12,557 bases of DNA, taken from assembly GCA_002424495.1 (NCBI GenBank), contig DIKH01000069.1, positions 1 to 12,557 of the forward strand, read 5' to 3'. Made by a program: the position numbers and the translations under genes. The DNA is from Desulfobacteraceae bacterium UBA5623 (GTDB lineage Bacteria; Desulfobacterota; DSM-4660; Desulfatiglandales; Desulfatiglandaceae). Below, piece after piece: positions 1 to 6,936 of the stretch. The first letter of the stretch is position 1, and every line of letters begins with the position of its first letter. The notes beneath the pieces are model-generated. The model did not search any database, was not told the origin of the DNA, and saw nothing but the letters and a program-made list of their open reading frames with translations.

Positions 1-3000
1 CTCGTGCGGTGACCTCCAGCGCGGCCCCAGGGAAGTACGTTGATACTGCGACGTTCCCTGGACAAATACCCGCGGATGGTCGGAAGGGCCGTCCAGTGCG
101 TGGCGCATGGCCTCTGCGATCACATCTCCGGAGATGTCCTGGATGCAGTGAGCCCTCTCGTAGCGGCACTGCCAGTTGCAGCCGTAGCATTCGAGGGGCA
201 GGCAGACCATAAAGGTGGAGGGAGAGTAAGGGAAAAACCTCCCGAAGTGACCACCGCCCATTAGCACGACATTCGGGATTTTAACTGCACAGGCAATGTG
301 CGCCAGGCCCGTGTCCGAGCCCAGAGCGAGCCTGCAAAGTCTTATCAACTCCGCTGCCTGGCAGAGGGTGGTCTTACCGGCGAGATTGACGACGCGTGCC
401 GCAGATATGGTCGCGGAAAGCCGGTCGTAAAGGGCCGAATCCGCCTCGCCACCTAAGCAGAGCACGGAAAAACCGCTATCTGCACAAAAACCTGCTAGGG
501 CGGCACCGTATCGCTCATAGCGCTTGATATCCAGGAGGGAACCTCCGAAGAAGGCGATGGTTTTTTGCTGCGTCAAATGGTTTTCCTTGAAAAACCCCAG
601 TGCGAATTCCCGGTCCTGCTCCGAAGAACGAAGATCGAGTTCCAGGGACCCGCATTCCAGGCCCAATCCGCGCAAGAAGTCCCTGTGACGCAAAAGCTCG
701 AGGCGCGAAGCCGTGTTTGGAATGAGCTGCGAGTAGAGCTCTTTGCTTTTTTCATTCTGCCTGGGAGGCATATTGCTGGCGTCACCTTCCCAGGCGATTC
801 GGAGGGCCGCGCCTGCTGAGAGGGCTATGAAATCGTTAAGCGAGTCGCGGGAATAAACCGGGTTCAGGACTGCGTCGGCTTTAACGGCCCCGACCTTCCT
901 GCCGATCTGGTCGCGATAGGCCTTATTGCTCATCGCGCGGGATCGGTCAAAGGAGATGACCTCGTCAACAGCAGAAGAATGCTCGTAGAGCCCGGCGATG
1001 TGATCCTGGCACACAATTATGATTTTTGCCTGCGGATAATTTTTTCGGAGATGCGGAAGCATGGAAGAAGCAAGGATATTATCGCCAATTGCATCGGTCC
1101 TGACCCAGAGGATTCGCATGGAGTCCGAGAGTGTCATAGCGCGCGAGGCATGACGGTTCACAATGGAATCGTCATTCACCCATGAGAAATAGTTTTTGAG
1201 CAGCGCCGGGAAGCGCGTCTCAGCCTGAAGCGTTTTCCAGGACTGCACAGCGCCAGTGTATCCGTAATAGACCTCTTTGAAGCGAAGCTGCTGCTCAGTC
1301 ACATAGGCATAGTGATTGAAGATAAGGCCTGCGGACTCCGTTTCTTCGTGGCGGAAGGAGTGTTTTTTAGCCAGGTCGACCCATTGACCGCCATTTTCCC
1401 AGCGGCAGAGCTGAGGTGGTTCATGGGCCATCCAGCGGTCTCCCGGCCGGAAGCGCCACGTTCGTAGCCATTCATAGTCCCTGTGGTTGCCGTAGGTGTT
1501 CCGAGAGGTTATAACCAAATCGGGGCCCACGAAAAACTTGCACGTATAGAACGCTGCGGTTTTGACCGAATCTCCGAGGAAGAGCGCCCGCGCCCGCGAG
1601 ATCTGGTCCGTAGTCCAGACTTCATCTGCATCAATCTGCCAGAGGAGGCATTCCTCTCCGATGCCGGAGAGGGGGGCATTTACCATTTCTAGCTTGCCGT
1701 CCCAGAATTGACCTCCTCCCTTTCGGTAGATCGTGATGTTTGAGGGAAATTCCTTCTTCAACAAATCGATATATTCGGTGGTGCCGTCTTTGCTTAATCC
1801 CTTCCGATGAAGCTCTGGCGTGATTCGTCCGCCGTTTTGGATACTCCAGGCAGTATCGTGCCTGTGATCGGCGACACCCTCGATGACGTGCCAGTGCCAG
1901 GGGAACTGTAGCTTTCTGAACGCGTCTATATGGCGCCGGATAAATGGCTCTCCGTTCAAAACGATGGTAAAAAAGTGAATGGGCAGGTCGAGTGCATGTT
2001 TGGTAAGAATTGTCGAGTATTGCTCGAATGCTTTCCGTGTTTGTATTGGAGTCCTTGACTGGCTGCTGGTTTCGCCCGCACATGGAAGCGATTTGTTGAA
2101 GGAGTCTGCCAGCGCGAAGCAATATTTCTGCATGAGGTCGCGCTTGAAGGTATTGGCATCTCTGGCGATTGCAGCCAGGTCGCGATTAAGGACGTCCTTA
2201 AATATTTCGATGAACCGTTTCTCATCATTGACCCAGGCAGAATGTGGAAATCCCTCTAACGTGTGTGTGTGTCTATCGGTATCATTCAGAATAATATCTG
2301 GAATACCAAAGCCGTTGGCAACGAGGCTCGAGTGAAGACGTGTCGTAACGACTAGGTCGTAGCGCGGATAGATCATAAACAAATCCTGATAAAAAGACGA
2401 AAAATGAACCGGGATTTTTGATGTCTTAAGCAAATTGAGGTAATGAAAATATTCTGATTTATGATGAGCTACGACCTCCACTGCGTAGTTGCGGGACAAC
2501 TCGATCAGCATGTTCGTTGCCAGTTTATACATCTCTTCTGCGCAGGAATGGTTCACAATGCCTTTAGGGGGGAACAATTGAATGGAAAAGCCGATGGTCT
2601 CTATCTTCTTGCCTGCGGGCACATCTTTCACCGCCGGAACTGAAAGGATAGCGGGACAGTTAATGTGATGATAAGGAAGATTGAGTTCAGGGATGAAACG
2701 TGGCGTCTTCCGGGTCCTGCCGATGATTATCCGGGCGTTCTTAAATATCGTCGCTTCAGGTTCCGAAGATATGTACCGTTCCACATACGAATTCTCGTAA
2801 CCAGCCCCGATAAGGTAAATTCGGTCTAGGAGCTTATTCTTAATGATCCACGTATAAAGGTCCTTGATCTCTTCACCCGCCGAAAGACCGGCCACGACAA
2901 TAGCATCTACATGACTTCCGAATTGCTCCAGGTTCCCTTGCGAAATAGTATTGCTGATGCCGGCGAACTTGGTATGAGGGAAAAAGTCTGCGTTGAAGTT

Positions 3001-3135
3001 ATAGAACAGGAAGTTCAGGTCGACGTCAGGCATCAATTCCCGAAGAATTGCGATCACGCCATCCCTGACAAAGTCATCACCGGGATTCCAAAAGTTCGTT
3101 CCAGAGATGACAATGTTCCTTACCTGTCGTATCAT
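1..3135 (-). CDS. Three-module polysaccharide enzyme: pyruvyltransferase-like + GT2 + GT9 (3' end beyond window)
   Basis: One frame stays open from ATG 3135 to the window edge (1045 codons, no stop). Residues 1-300 resemble the polysaccharide pyruvyltransferase family: an early TNFWNPGDD segment and the typical RLHSSLVANGFGIPD at 266-280. Residues 386-640 look like a family-2 glycosyltransferase, with FFTIVLNGEPFI (388-399), WHWHVIEG (413-420) and a DxD-type IDADE (501-505). Residues 673 to about 1020 look like a family-9 (ADP-heptose:LPS heptosyltransferase-like) enzyme, with TDAIGD (680-685), GSDTGLAH (939-946) and a Cys cluster CYGCNWQC (983-990) plus C997. Known GT9 enzymes transfer heptose or related sugars to LPS core or glycans; the first module may add pyruvate ketals or may be a divergent transferase. 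Substrates cannot be inferred. No signal peptide is seen, so it is probably cytoplasmic. The start has a GAGG Shine-Dalgarno 7 bases upstream and sits 12 bases after the preceding gene. Internal Met673 could mark a formerly separate GT9 gene. Confidence 0.85.
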   Translation of the reverse strand, partial: MIRQVRNIVISGTNFWNPGDDFVRDGVIAILRELMPDVDLNFLFYNFNADFFPHTKFAGISNTISQGNLEQFGSHVDAIVVAGLSAGEEIKDLYTWIIKNKLLDRIYLIGAGYENSYVERYISSEPEATIFKNARIIIGRTRKTPRFIPELNLPYHHINCPAILSVPAVKDVPAGKKIETIGFSIQLFPPKGIVNHSCAEEMYKLATNMLIELSRNYAVEVVAHHKSEYFHYLNLLKTSKIPVHFSSFYQDLFMIYPRYDLVVTTRLHSSLVANGFGIPDIILNDTDRHTHTLEGFPHSAWVNDEKRFIEIFKDVLNRDLAAIARDANTFKRDLMQKYCFALADSFNKSLPCAGETSSQSRTPIQTRKAFEQYSTILTKHALDLPIHFFTIVLNGEPFIRRHIDAFRKLQFPWHWHVIEGVADHRHDTAWSIQNGGRITPELHRKGLSKDGTTEYIDLLKKEFPSNITIYRKGGGQFWDGKLEMVNAPLSGIGEECLLWQIDADEVWTTDQISRARALFLGDSVKTAAFYTCKFFVGPDLVITSRNTYGNHRDYEWLRTWRFRPGDRWMAHEPPQLCRWENGGQWVDLAKKHSFRHEETESAGLIFNHYAYVTEQQLRFKEVYYGYTGAVQSWKTLQAETRFPALLKNYFSWVNDDSIVNRHASRAMTLSDSMRILWVRTDAIGDNILASSMLPHLRKNYPQAKIIIVCQDHIAGLYEHSSAVDEVISFDRSRAMSNKAYRDQIGRKVGAVKADAVLNPVYSRDSLNDFIALSAGAALRIAWEGDASNMPPRQNEKSKELYSQLIPNTASRLELLRHRDFLRGLGLECGSLELDLRSSEQDREFALGFFKENHLTQQKTIAFFGGSLLDIKRYERYGAALAGFCADSGFSVLCLGGEADSALYDRLSATISAARVVNLAGKTTLCQAAELIRLCRLALGSDTGLAHIACAVKIPNVVLMGGGHFGRFFPYSPSTFMVCLPLECYGCNWQCRYERAHCIQDISGDVIAEAMRHALDGPSDHPRVFVQGTSQYQRTSLGPRWRSPHE

Positions 3136-3147
3136 ACTCTTGCCTCG

Positions 3148-3575
3148 CTAAACTTTCTTGAAAATGATCCACGTATGCCAGGGGTCCAGTCCTGAAGACA
3201 CCTCCACGATCTTCCTGGCAAACCGTCTGCCGCTCAGGTCCCTGTTGCTGTCATTCATGCCAAAGTTATAGAGAATCGCCTGCCGTCTGCCCCGCTTGCC
3301 TTGATGCAATGCAGTTACCACGTTGAACTGCGGATAATTCGCTGAACGAATATCAAGCCCAGGCCACCGATGAAGAGGATCTTGTCGATCGTAGGATTGT
3401 TTTCGATGCTCAAAGCACCACGGAGATCGCAGGAAAGCTCTTTGACGATCAGGTGGACGGCGTTCAGCATGGTCGTCCTGGGGGTCCGGAAACCGTTTTC
3501 GTTGAGATCGAAACCGTCACGGCTTTTTCTGGCCTCCAGTTCGAACAATCTAAGGATTACATCAACGGTGGACAT
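3148..3575 (-). pseudogene. Unrecognised small gene needing a -1 frame change
   Basis: Two partial frames join into one protein-like sequence of about 142 residues. The 5' part starts at ATG 3575 (MSTVDVILRLFELEARK), with AAAAGGA just upstream, and reads sensibly to NNPTIDKILFIGGLG. In that frame it then degenerates (IFVQRIIRSSTW) and stops at 3315. The -1 frame continues naturally from about 3358 as LDIRSANYPQFNVVTALHQ and ends WHTWIIFKKV with a TAG at 3150-3148. Upstream of the join, this second frame is an Arg-rich shadow with no good start. One missing base near 3350-3362 would restore a single gene; no classic slippery heptamer is visible there. A GTG at 3629 is an alternative start. The 12-base gap to the next gene suggests one operon. 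I do not recognise the family. The hydrophobic ILFIGGLG run could be a nucleotide-binding strand and loop, but that is speculative. It may be a real frameshift mutation or a sequencing error. Confidence 0.55.
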
Positions 3576-3627
3576 GCTATCCTTTTCATTCTGCACATCC
3601 GAACCCCTTTTGCCCGTATCAGTTCCC

Positions 3628-3654
3628 ACTATAAAAAATGAACTGTGTCATTTT
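3628..3654 (-). promoter_or_regulatory. Inverted repeat and -10-like box before the polysaccharide operon
   Basis: A perfect 7-base inverted repeat, AAAATGA and TCATTTT with a 6-base spacer, lies at 3635-3654. Immediately downstream on the minus strand is TATAGT (3633-3628), a good -10 match about 45-50 bases before the ATG at 3575. No canonical -35 lies at the usual distance, because the inverted repeat fills that space. This fits an operator or activator site at a regulated promoter, but it is inferred from pattern only. Confidence 0.3.
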
Positions 3655-4016
3655 GGTTTACGACCTTATCTTCTGGCTGATATGACTTGATATTTTAACT
3701 AAGCAAAAGCCATACCAAAAATTTAATGACGATATTTTCAATTAATACAGCCAGCTATGAATGGTTATGCCTATATCCAAAAAAAATGTCGGCCAATAAA
3801 TTGACAAGGCATATTGATTTTGACGCTACTGATGCTTAAATGGCAAAAAAAAGACTTGGAGTTGATTATTAAGGTCTGGCGCTATCCTTTTCTTTAAATC
3901 TGTTGACAGGACGTCAGAAAATATACAGTGTCAGAATGACTTGTGGCCGGGCACTGCCTCTAAAACCGGGATGTTTAAAATCAGTGATGTCGGCCCAAGA
4001 ATTCAATAAAAAACTG

Positions 4017-4049
4017 TTGACCTATGTGAAAAATAGGCCTATGTGAAAA
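4017..4049 (+). promoter_or_regulatory. Putative promoter with compound repeat operator
   Basis: TTGACC (4017-4022) is followed after 17 bases by TATGTG (4040-4045), a plausible sigma-70 type pair about 70 bases before the TTG start at 4122. The same segment holds a 12-base direct repeat, CCTATGTGAAAA, at 4021-4032 and 4038-4049. A perfect 10-base palindrome, ATAGGCCTAT, lies at 4033-4042. Overlap of the repeats with the promoter boxes suggests a regulator binding site; no regulator is identifiable. Confidence 0.35.
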
Positions 4050-4121
4050 GACCTCACGTTTATATCTTGCTCTGTTTTGTTGCTTTCATAATGTCGTGAG
4101 AAGACTGTACGAGGATTTGAC

Positions 4122-4445
4122 TTGGATAACCATAAATCAAGTGTTTTTGATTGGTTGAAGACAACCGACAGCGAATTGAATGAAATTGAGCTGGAAGACA
4201 TTCAATTAGATTCTGTCGTGCAGCAAAACATATACAAGACAATTGCCCAGATGCTGGCCCTTGAAAAGTCCGATGATCAGGTGCCTATACGGGGCATGCT
4301 CCCGGTTGGTGATATTACCTGCAAGGGCTTCTGGGTCGAAAACACAAAGGAACTGGTGCTTTACGTCTGGGTTGGTGATCAATCAAGGGCAATCGTTGTA
4401 CCACAGGACGGATGGGGCATTAGAGAAGATATTACGATCAATTAG
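4122..4445 (+). CDS. Hypothetical protein, 107 aa
   Basis: This is a small soluble protein of unknown function that I do not recognise. The TTG start is chosen because GAGGA lies 7 bases upstream and an in-frame stop (TAA 4089-4091) precedes it with no ATG between; the next ATG (MLALEK, 4250) would lose the first 42 residues and this ribosome binding site. The N-terminal half is acidic and probably helical (ELNEIELEDIQLDSVVQQ). The C-terminal half is rich in short hydrophobic beta-like stretches (FWVENTKELVLYVWVGDQ, then SRAIVVPQDGWGI). There is one Cys and no membrane segment or signal peptide. It is transcribed toward thrC, with its stop 167 bases before the thrC start. A separate promoter is likely before thrC, so a functional link with threonine synthesis is not implied. 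Confidence 0.6.
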   Translation: MDNHKSSVFDWLKTTDSELNEIELEDIQLDSVVQQNIYKTIAQMLALEKSDDQVPIRGMLPVGDITCKGFWVENTKELVLYVWVGDQSRAIVVPQDGWGIREDITIN

Positions 4446-4543
4446 TAGAAACCCCTCTTACCCTCTATAAGTATCTTCGTTTGCTCCTGCTCTGCTCTTA
4501 CCATGTTCCTTAATCAAGACCTCATTTATAAATAACTCAGATG

Positions 4544-4572
4544 TTGCAATCCGCTATGTTTTGCAATATATA
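4544..4572 (+). promoter_or_regulatory. Putative thrC promoter
   Basis: TTGCAA (4544-4549) is separated by 17 bases from TATATA (4567-4572), a good sigma-70 type pair about 40 bases before the thrC start. The heptamer TTGCAAT occurs twice, at 4544-4550 and 4561-4567, so the copies are 17 bases apart and may form a direct-repeat binding site. No leader peptide rich in Thr or Ile codons and no attenuator-like hairpin was seen between 4446 and 4612. Confidence 0.45.
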
Positions 4573-4612
4573 AATCTGTCATCAATAAATTCAATTTAAA
4601 GAGGACTTAGGC

Positions 4613-6115
4613 ATGAGGATTGAGCAATTTCCAATAGATGTGCGGGACTGTCTACTGCCCAAACCTCAGGGCGAAATGGTCTACAGATGCCTTGGGTGCA
4701 AAACCGAATACGGCTCGGACCGGCTTCTTGATACATGCCCTGAATGCGGCAATGTATTTCTGCTCCATGATAAAAATACACAACACATAAACAAGGTATC
4801 AGGCGAAAAATGGCGCAGGATATTTGACTATCGAAAGATGATAAACAACCGGGCGCTGAAAGGGATCTTCCGCTTTTACGAGTTTGTCGCCCCTATTATC
4901 CCAATGGATCAGATAGTCTACCTCGGAGAGGGCCATACCCCCCTTGTTGAGGCAAACACCCGGATGAAAGACCGGGTTGGTGCTGAGTTCTATTTTAAAA
5001 ATGATGGCCTCAATCCCAGCGCCTCTTTTAAAGACAGGGGCATGGCGTGTGCCCTCAGCTACATTAATTATCTGGCCAAAAAAGAGGGCATGAAAGACGT
5101 CCTTGCAATCTGTGCGTCTACTGGCGACACTTCGGCAGCAGCAGCCCTTTATGGGTCTTACCTTGATGATTTCCTTAAAGCAGCCGTACTGCTTCCCAAG
5201 GGGAAGGTTACGGCCCAGCAGTTGTCGCAGCCTCTGGGTAGTGGCGCCAAGGTTCTTGAAATACCCGGCGTTTTTGATGATTGCATGAAGGTTGTTGAAT
5301 TTCTTTCACAAAATTACCATGTAGCGCTCCTTAATTCAAAAAACAGCTGGCGTATCCTGGGGCAGGAGACATTCTCTTATGAAATAGCCCAGGACTTCGA
5401 CTATGAAGTGGGGGATAAAGTTGTTGTGATCCCTATAGGCAACGCAGGCAACATCACAGCAGTCATGAGGGGGTTTCTCAAGTTTTTCAACGCCGGTGTT
5501 ATTGACAGATTGCCCAAGATCATAGGCGTTCAATCGGAACACGCAAACCCGGTTTACCGTTATTACCTGGAGCCGGACGAAGACAAGAGAAATTTTGTAC
5601 CTGTCACGGTTGCACCAAGTGTCGCCCAGGCGGCGATGATAGGAAACCCTGTCTCAATGCCCCGTGTCATCGAACTGGTCAAGGAATATAACGGGGTCTC
5701 CAAAGAAAAAAGGGTATTTGTCGTTCAGGTCACTGAACAGGAAATCATGGATTCCATGATCATTGCAAACAGGAATGGAAACATCGCCTGCACCCAGGGA
5801 GGAGAATCTCTGGCAGGTCTTCACAAGGCGGTGGAGACTGGTCTGGTGAGGGATGGAGAAGTAGGTGTTCTCGATTCGACCGCACATATGCTTAAATTTG
5901 CCGTCTTCCAGGAGATGTATTTCAACAATTCCTTTTCTCCGGAGTTTAATGTCAGGCCCAGGCCGGAACTAAAAAACGCCCCCATCCAGGTCAGGCCCGC
6001 AAATATTTCAAAATACCCTGAGCAGGGAAAACCCCTTATTGGGGGCGACATGGATGTATTTATCCGCGGGATGGCGGCAGAAATAGCCATGATTCTGGAT
6101 TTGAAGAAGAAGTAG
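4613..6115 (+). CDS. thrC: Threonine synthase
   Basis: This PLP enzyme converts O-phospho-homoserine to threonine, the last step of threonine biosynthesis in the cytoplasm. At 500 residues it is complete. An N-terminal zinc-ribbon-like segment has four cysteines, C26-x2-C29 and C42-x2-C45. The PLP Schiff-base lysine is K140 in NPSASFKDRG. A Ser/Thr-rich loop (CASTGDTSAAAA) and the glycine-rich GNAGNITA fit fold-type II phosphate binding. Ordinary cystathionine/threonine synthases of this type are often 350-490 residues; the extra length is the N-terminal ribbon and a Pro-rich tail (RPRPELKNAPIQVRP). The start is supported by AGAGGA 8-9 bases upstream. The rlmH start follows the stop after 3 bases, which implies cotranscription. 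A related PLP enzyme is unlikely given the whole-length match to the family pattern. Confidence 0.95.
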   Translation: MRIEQFPIDVRDCLLPKPQGEMVYRCLGCKTEYGSDRLLDTCPECGNVFLLHDKNTQHINKVSGEKWRRIFDYRKMINNRALKGIFRFYEFVAPIIPMDQIVYLGEGHTPLVEANTRMKDRVGAEFYFKNDGLNPSASFKDRGMACALSYINYLAKKEGMKDVLAICASTGDTSAAAALYGSYLDDFLKAAVLLPKGKVTAQQLSQPLGSGAKVLEIPGVFDDCMKVVEFLSQNYHVALLNSKNSWRILGQETFSYEIAQDFDYEVGDKVVVIPIGNAGNITAVMRGFLKFFNAGVIDRLPKIIGVQSEHANPVYRYYLEPDEDKRNFVPVTVAPSVAQAAMIGNPVSMPRVIELVKEYNGVSKEKRVFVVQVTEQEIMDSMIIANRNGNIACTQGGESLAGLHKAVETGLVRDGEVGVLDSTAHMLKFAVFQEMYFNNSFSPEFNVRPRPELKNAPIQVRPANISKYPEQGKPLIGGDMDVFIRGMAAEIAMILDLKKK

Positions 6116-6118
6116 GAA

Positions 6119-6589
6119 GTGCTCAATATCAAATTTATTGTTGTTGACCGTACAAGGGCACCCTTCCTTGCCCAGGGGGAATCTTTCTACCTTGATCGTC
6201 TGAAAAGATATGTACATACGGAATGGATAGAAACAAAACCTGCCAGCATAAAAAAAGGAAGGCCCATTCATACCATACTGGCTGAAGAAGGAGATGCCAT
6301 TGCCAAGAGACTTCTTGCCAGGGAATATATTATTGCCCTGGACCGAACAGGGACGGAGTATGATTCAGAAGGATTGGCCACAAGGATTGAACAGTTATCC
6401 CTCTTACACAGTCATCTGACCCTGATTATCGGTGGACCCTTAGGCCTGCCCGGAAAAATTTTGGACAGTGCCCACGAAAAGTTCTGTCTCTCAAAACTTA
6501 CCCTGACTCATGAAATGAGCAGGTTACTGCTCCTGGAACAACTCTATCGGGCATTTACCATTATCAATAACGAGAAATATCACAAGTAG
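6119..6589 (+). CDS. rlmH: 23S rRNA (pseudouridine-1915-N3) methyltransferase RlmH
   Basis: RlmH is a small SPOUT-class enzyme that uses SAM to methylate pseudouridine 1915 in helix 69 of 23S rRNA on assembled 70S ribosomes. The protein is 156 residues, the usual size. Family marks are IIGGPLGL (103-110, part of the SAM-binding knot), the segment LTHEMSRLLLLEQLYRA (129-145), and the invariant-looking C-terminal YHK (154-156). It starts at GTG three bases after the thrC stop. GGAA lies unusually close to the start, and the purine-rich end of thrC (GAAGAAGAAG) may serve as ribosome binding site, so translation is probably coupled to thrC. It converges with the MerR-like gene, leaving 18 bases between the stops. 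Confidence 0.95.
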   Translation: MLNIKFIVVDRTRAPFLAQGESFYLDRLKRYVHTEWIETKPASIKKGRPIHTILAEEGDAIAKRLLAREYIIALDRTGTEYDSEGLATRIEQLSLLHSHLTLIIGGPLGLPGKILDSAHEKFCLSKLTLTHEMSRLLLLEQLYRAFTIINNEKYHK

Positions 6590-6610
6590 CAAGGCATGTG
6601 TCGCTTGCTA
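6587..6610. terminator. Small inverted repeat at the convergent rlmH / merR-like junction
   Basis: TAGCAAG (6587-6593) and CTTGCTA (6604-6610) form a perfect 7-bp stem with a 10-base loop. The first arm begins with the rlmH stop codon, and the second contains the stop codon of the opposing gene. No T-tract follows on either strand, so intrinsic termination would be weak. It may act as a bidirectional 3' end or a processing site. Confidence 0.35.
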
Positions 6611-6934
6611 AGCCAGTATTTCAAGCAGCTCGTTAAGGTCTCCCTTTATATCTTCCAAAAGACGATGATCGGGCCTGGGGCCCTCTGATTTTGTCTGACT
6701 CAGTCGTTTTTTTGCCCCTTCAATAGTCATTTTTTCTTCATAAAGGAGCCTTTTTATCTCAAGAAGGGCCTCAAGGTCCTTTTTCTGATATGTCCTCTGT
6801 TTGGAATCCGCCCTCTGCGGTTTTAGCTGGGAAAATTCGCTCTCCCAGAACCTAAGGACATATGGTTCAACGCCGATGATTCTGCTGGCTTCGCCAATAC
6901 GAAAATACCGCTTGTCATCAGGAACATGGACCAT
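6608..6934 (-). CDS. MerR-family DNA-binding regulator, small
   Basis: This 108-residue protein carries a MerR-type winged helix-turn-helix at the N-terminus: YFRIGEASRIIGVEPYVLRF (10-29), WESEF, then RTYQKKDLEALLEIKRLLYE as the wing and second helix pair. The C-terminus is a short charged helix ending NELLEIL. No metal-binding cysteines and no effector domain are present, so it differs from metal- or drug-sensing MerR proteins. It starts 2 bases after the pheT stop, and the purine-rich end of pheT (GAGGGAGGGA) supplies the Shine-Dalgarno, so it is cotranscribed and probably coupled. Small MerR-like genes at the end of pheST operons are common in deltaproteobacteria as I recall; the target is unknown. 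In E. coli, ihfA occupies the place after pheT. Confidence 0.88.
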   Translation of the reverse strand: MVHVPDDKRYFRIGEASRIIGVEPYVLRFWESEFSQLKPQRADSKQRTYQKKDLEALLEIKRLLYEEKMTIEGAKKRLSQTKSEGPRPDHRLLEDIKGDLNELLEILA

Positions 6935-6936
6935 TC

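Larger units (their letters stand above)
3576..4121. other. AT-rich divergent intergenic region
   Basis: This is 546 bases between the leftward polysaccharide operon and a rightward small gene. No credible coding sequence is seen on either strand: reading frames are short, start poorly and have low-complexity content. The region contains an inverted repeat at 3635-3654, a compound repeat at 4021-4049, several TTGAC-type hexamers (3801, 3903, 4017) and runs of A. It most likely carries divergent promoters and their control sites. Confidence 0.6.

Noticed and set aside
1631..2122. Minus-strand open frame of 163 codons
   Set aside because: It is rich in Arg and His, has no family character, and overlaps the GT2 and linker part of the fused gene, whose frame reads convincingly throughout.
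3575..3629. GTG at 3629 as start of the frameshifted gene
   Set aside because: It has no Shine-Dalgarno, it coincides with the -10-like TATAGT, and ATG 3575 has AAAAGGA just upstream.
3845..3877. Hairpin plus T-run terminator on the minus strand
   Set aside because: The stem (AGACCTT with AAGTCT) has a bulge and a 13-base loop, and no minus-strand gene lies upstream to terminate.
3903..3927. TTGACA with TATACA as a promoter
   Set aside because: The boxes are good but the spacer is only 13 bases, and nothing fits at 16-18 bases.
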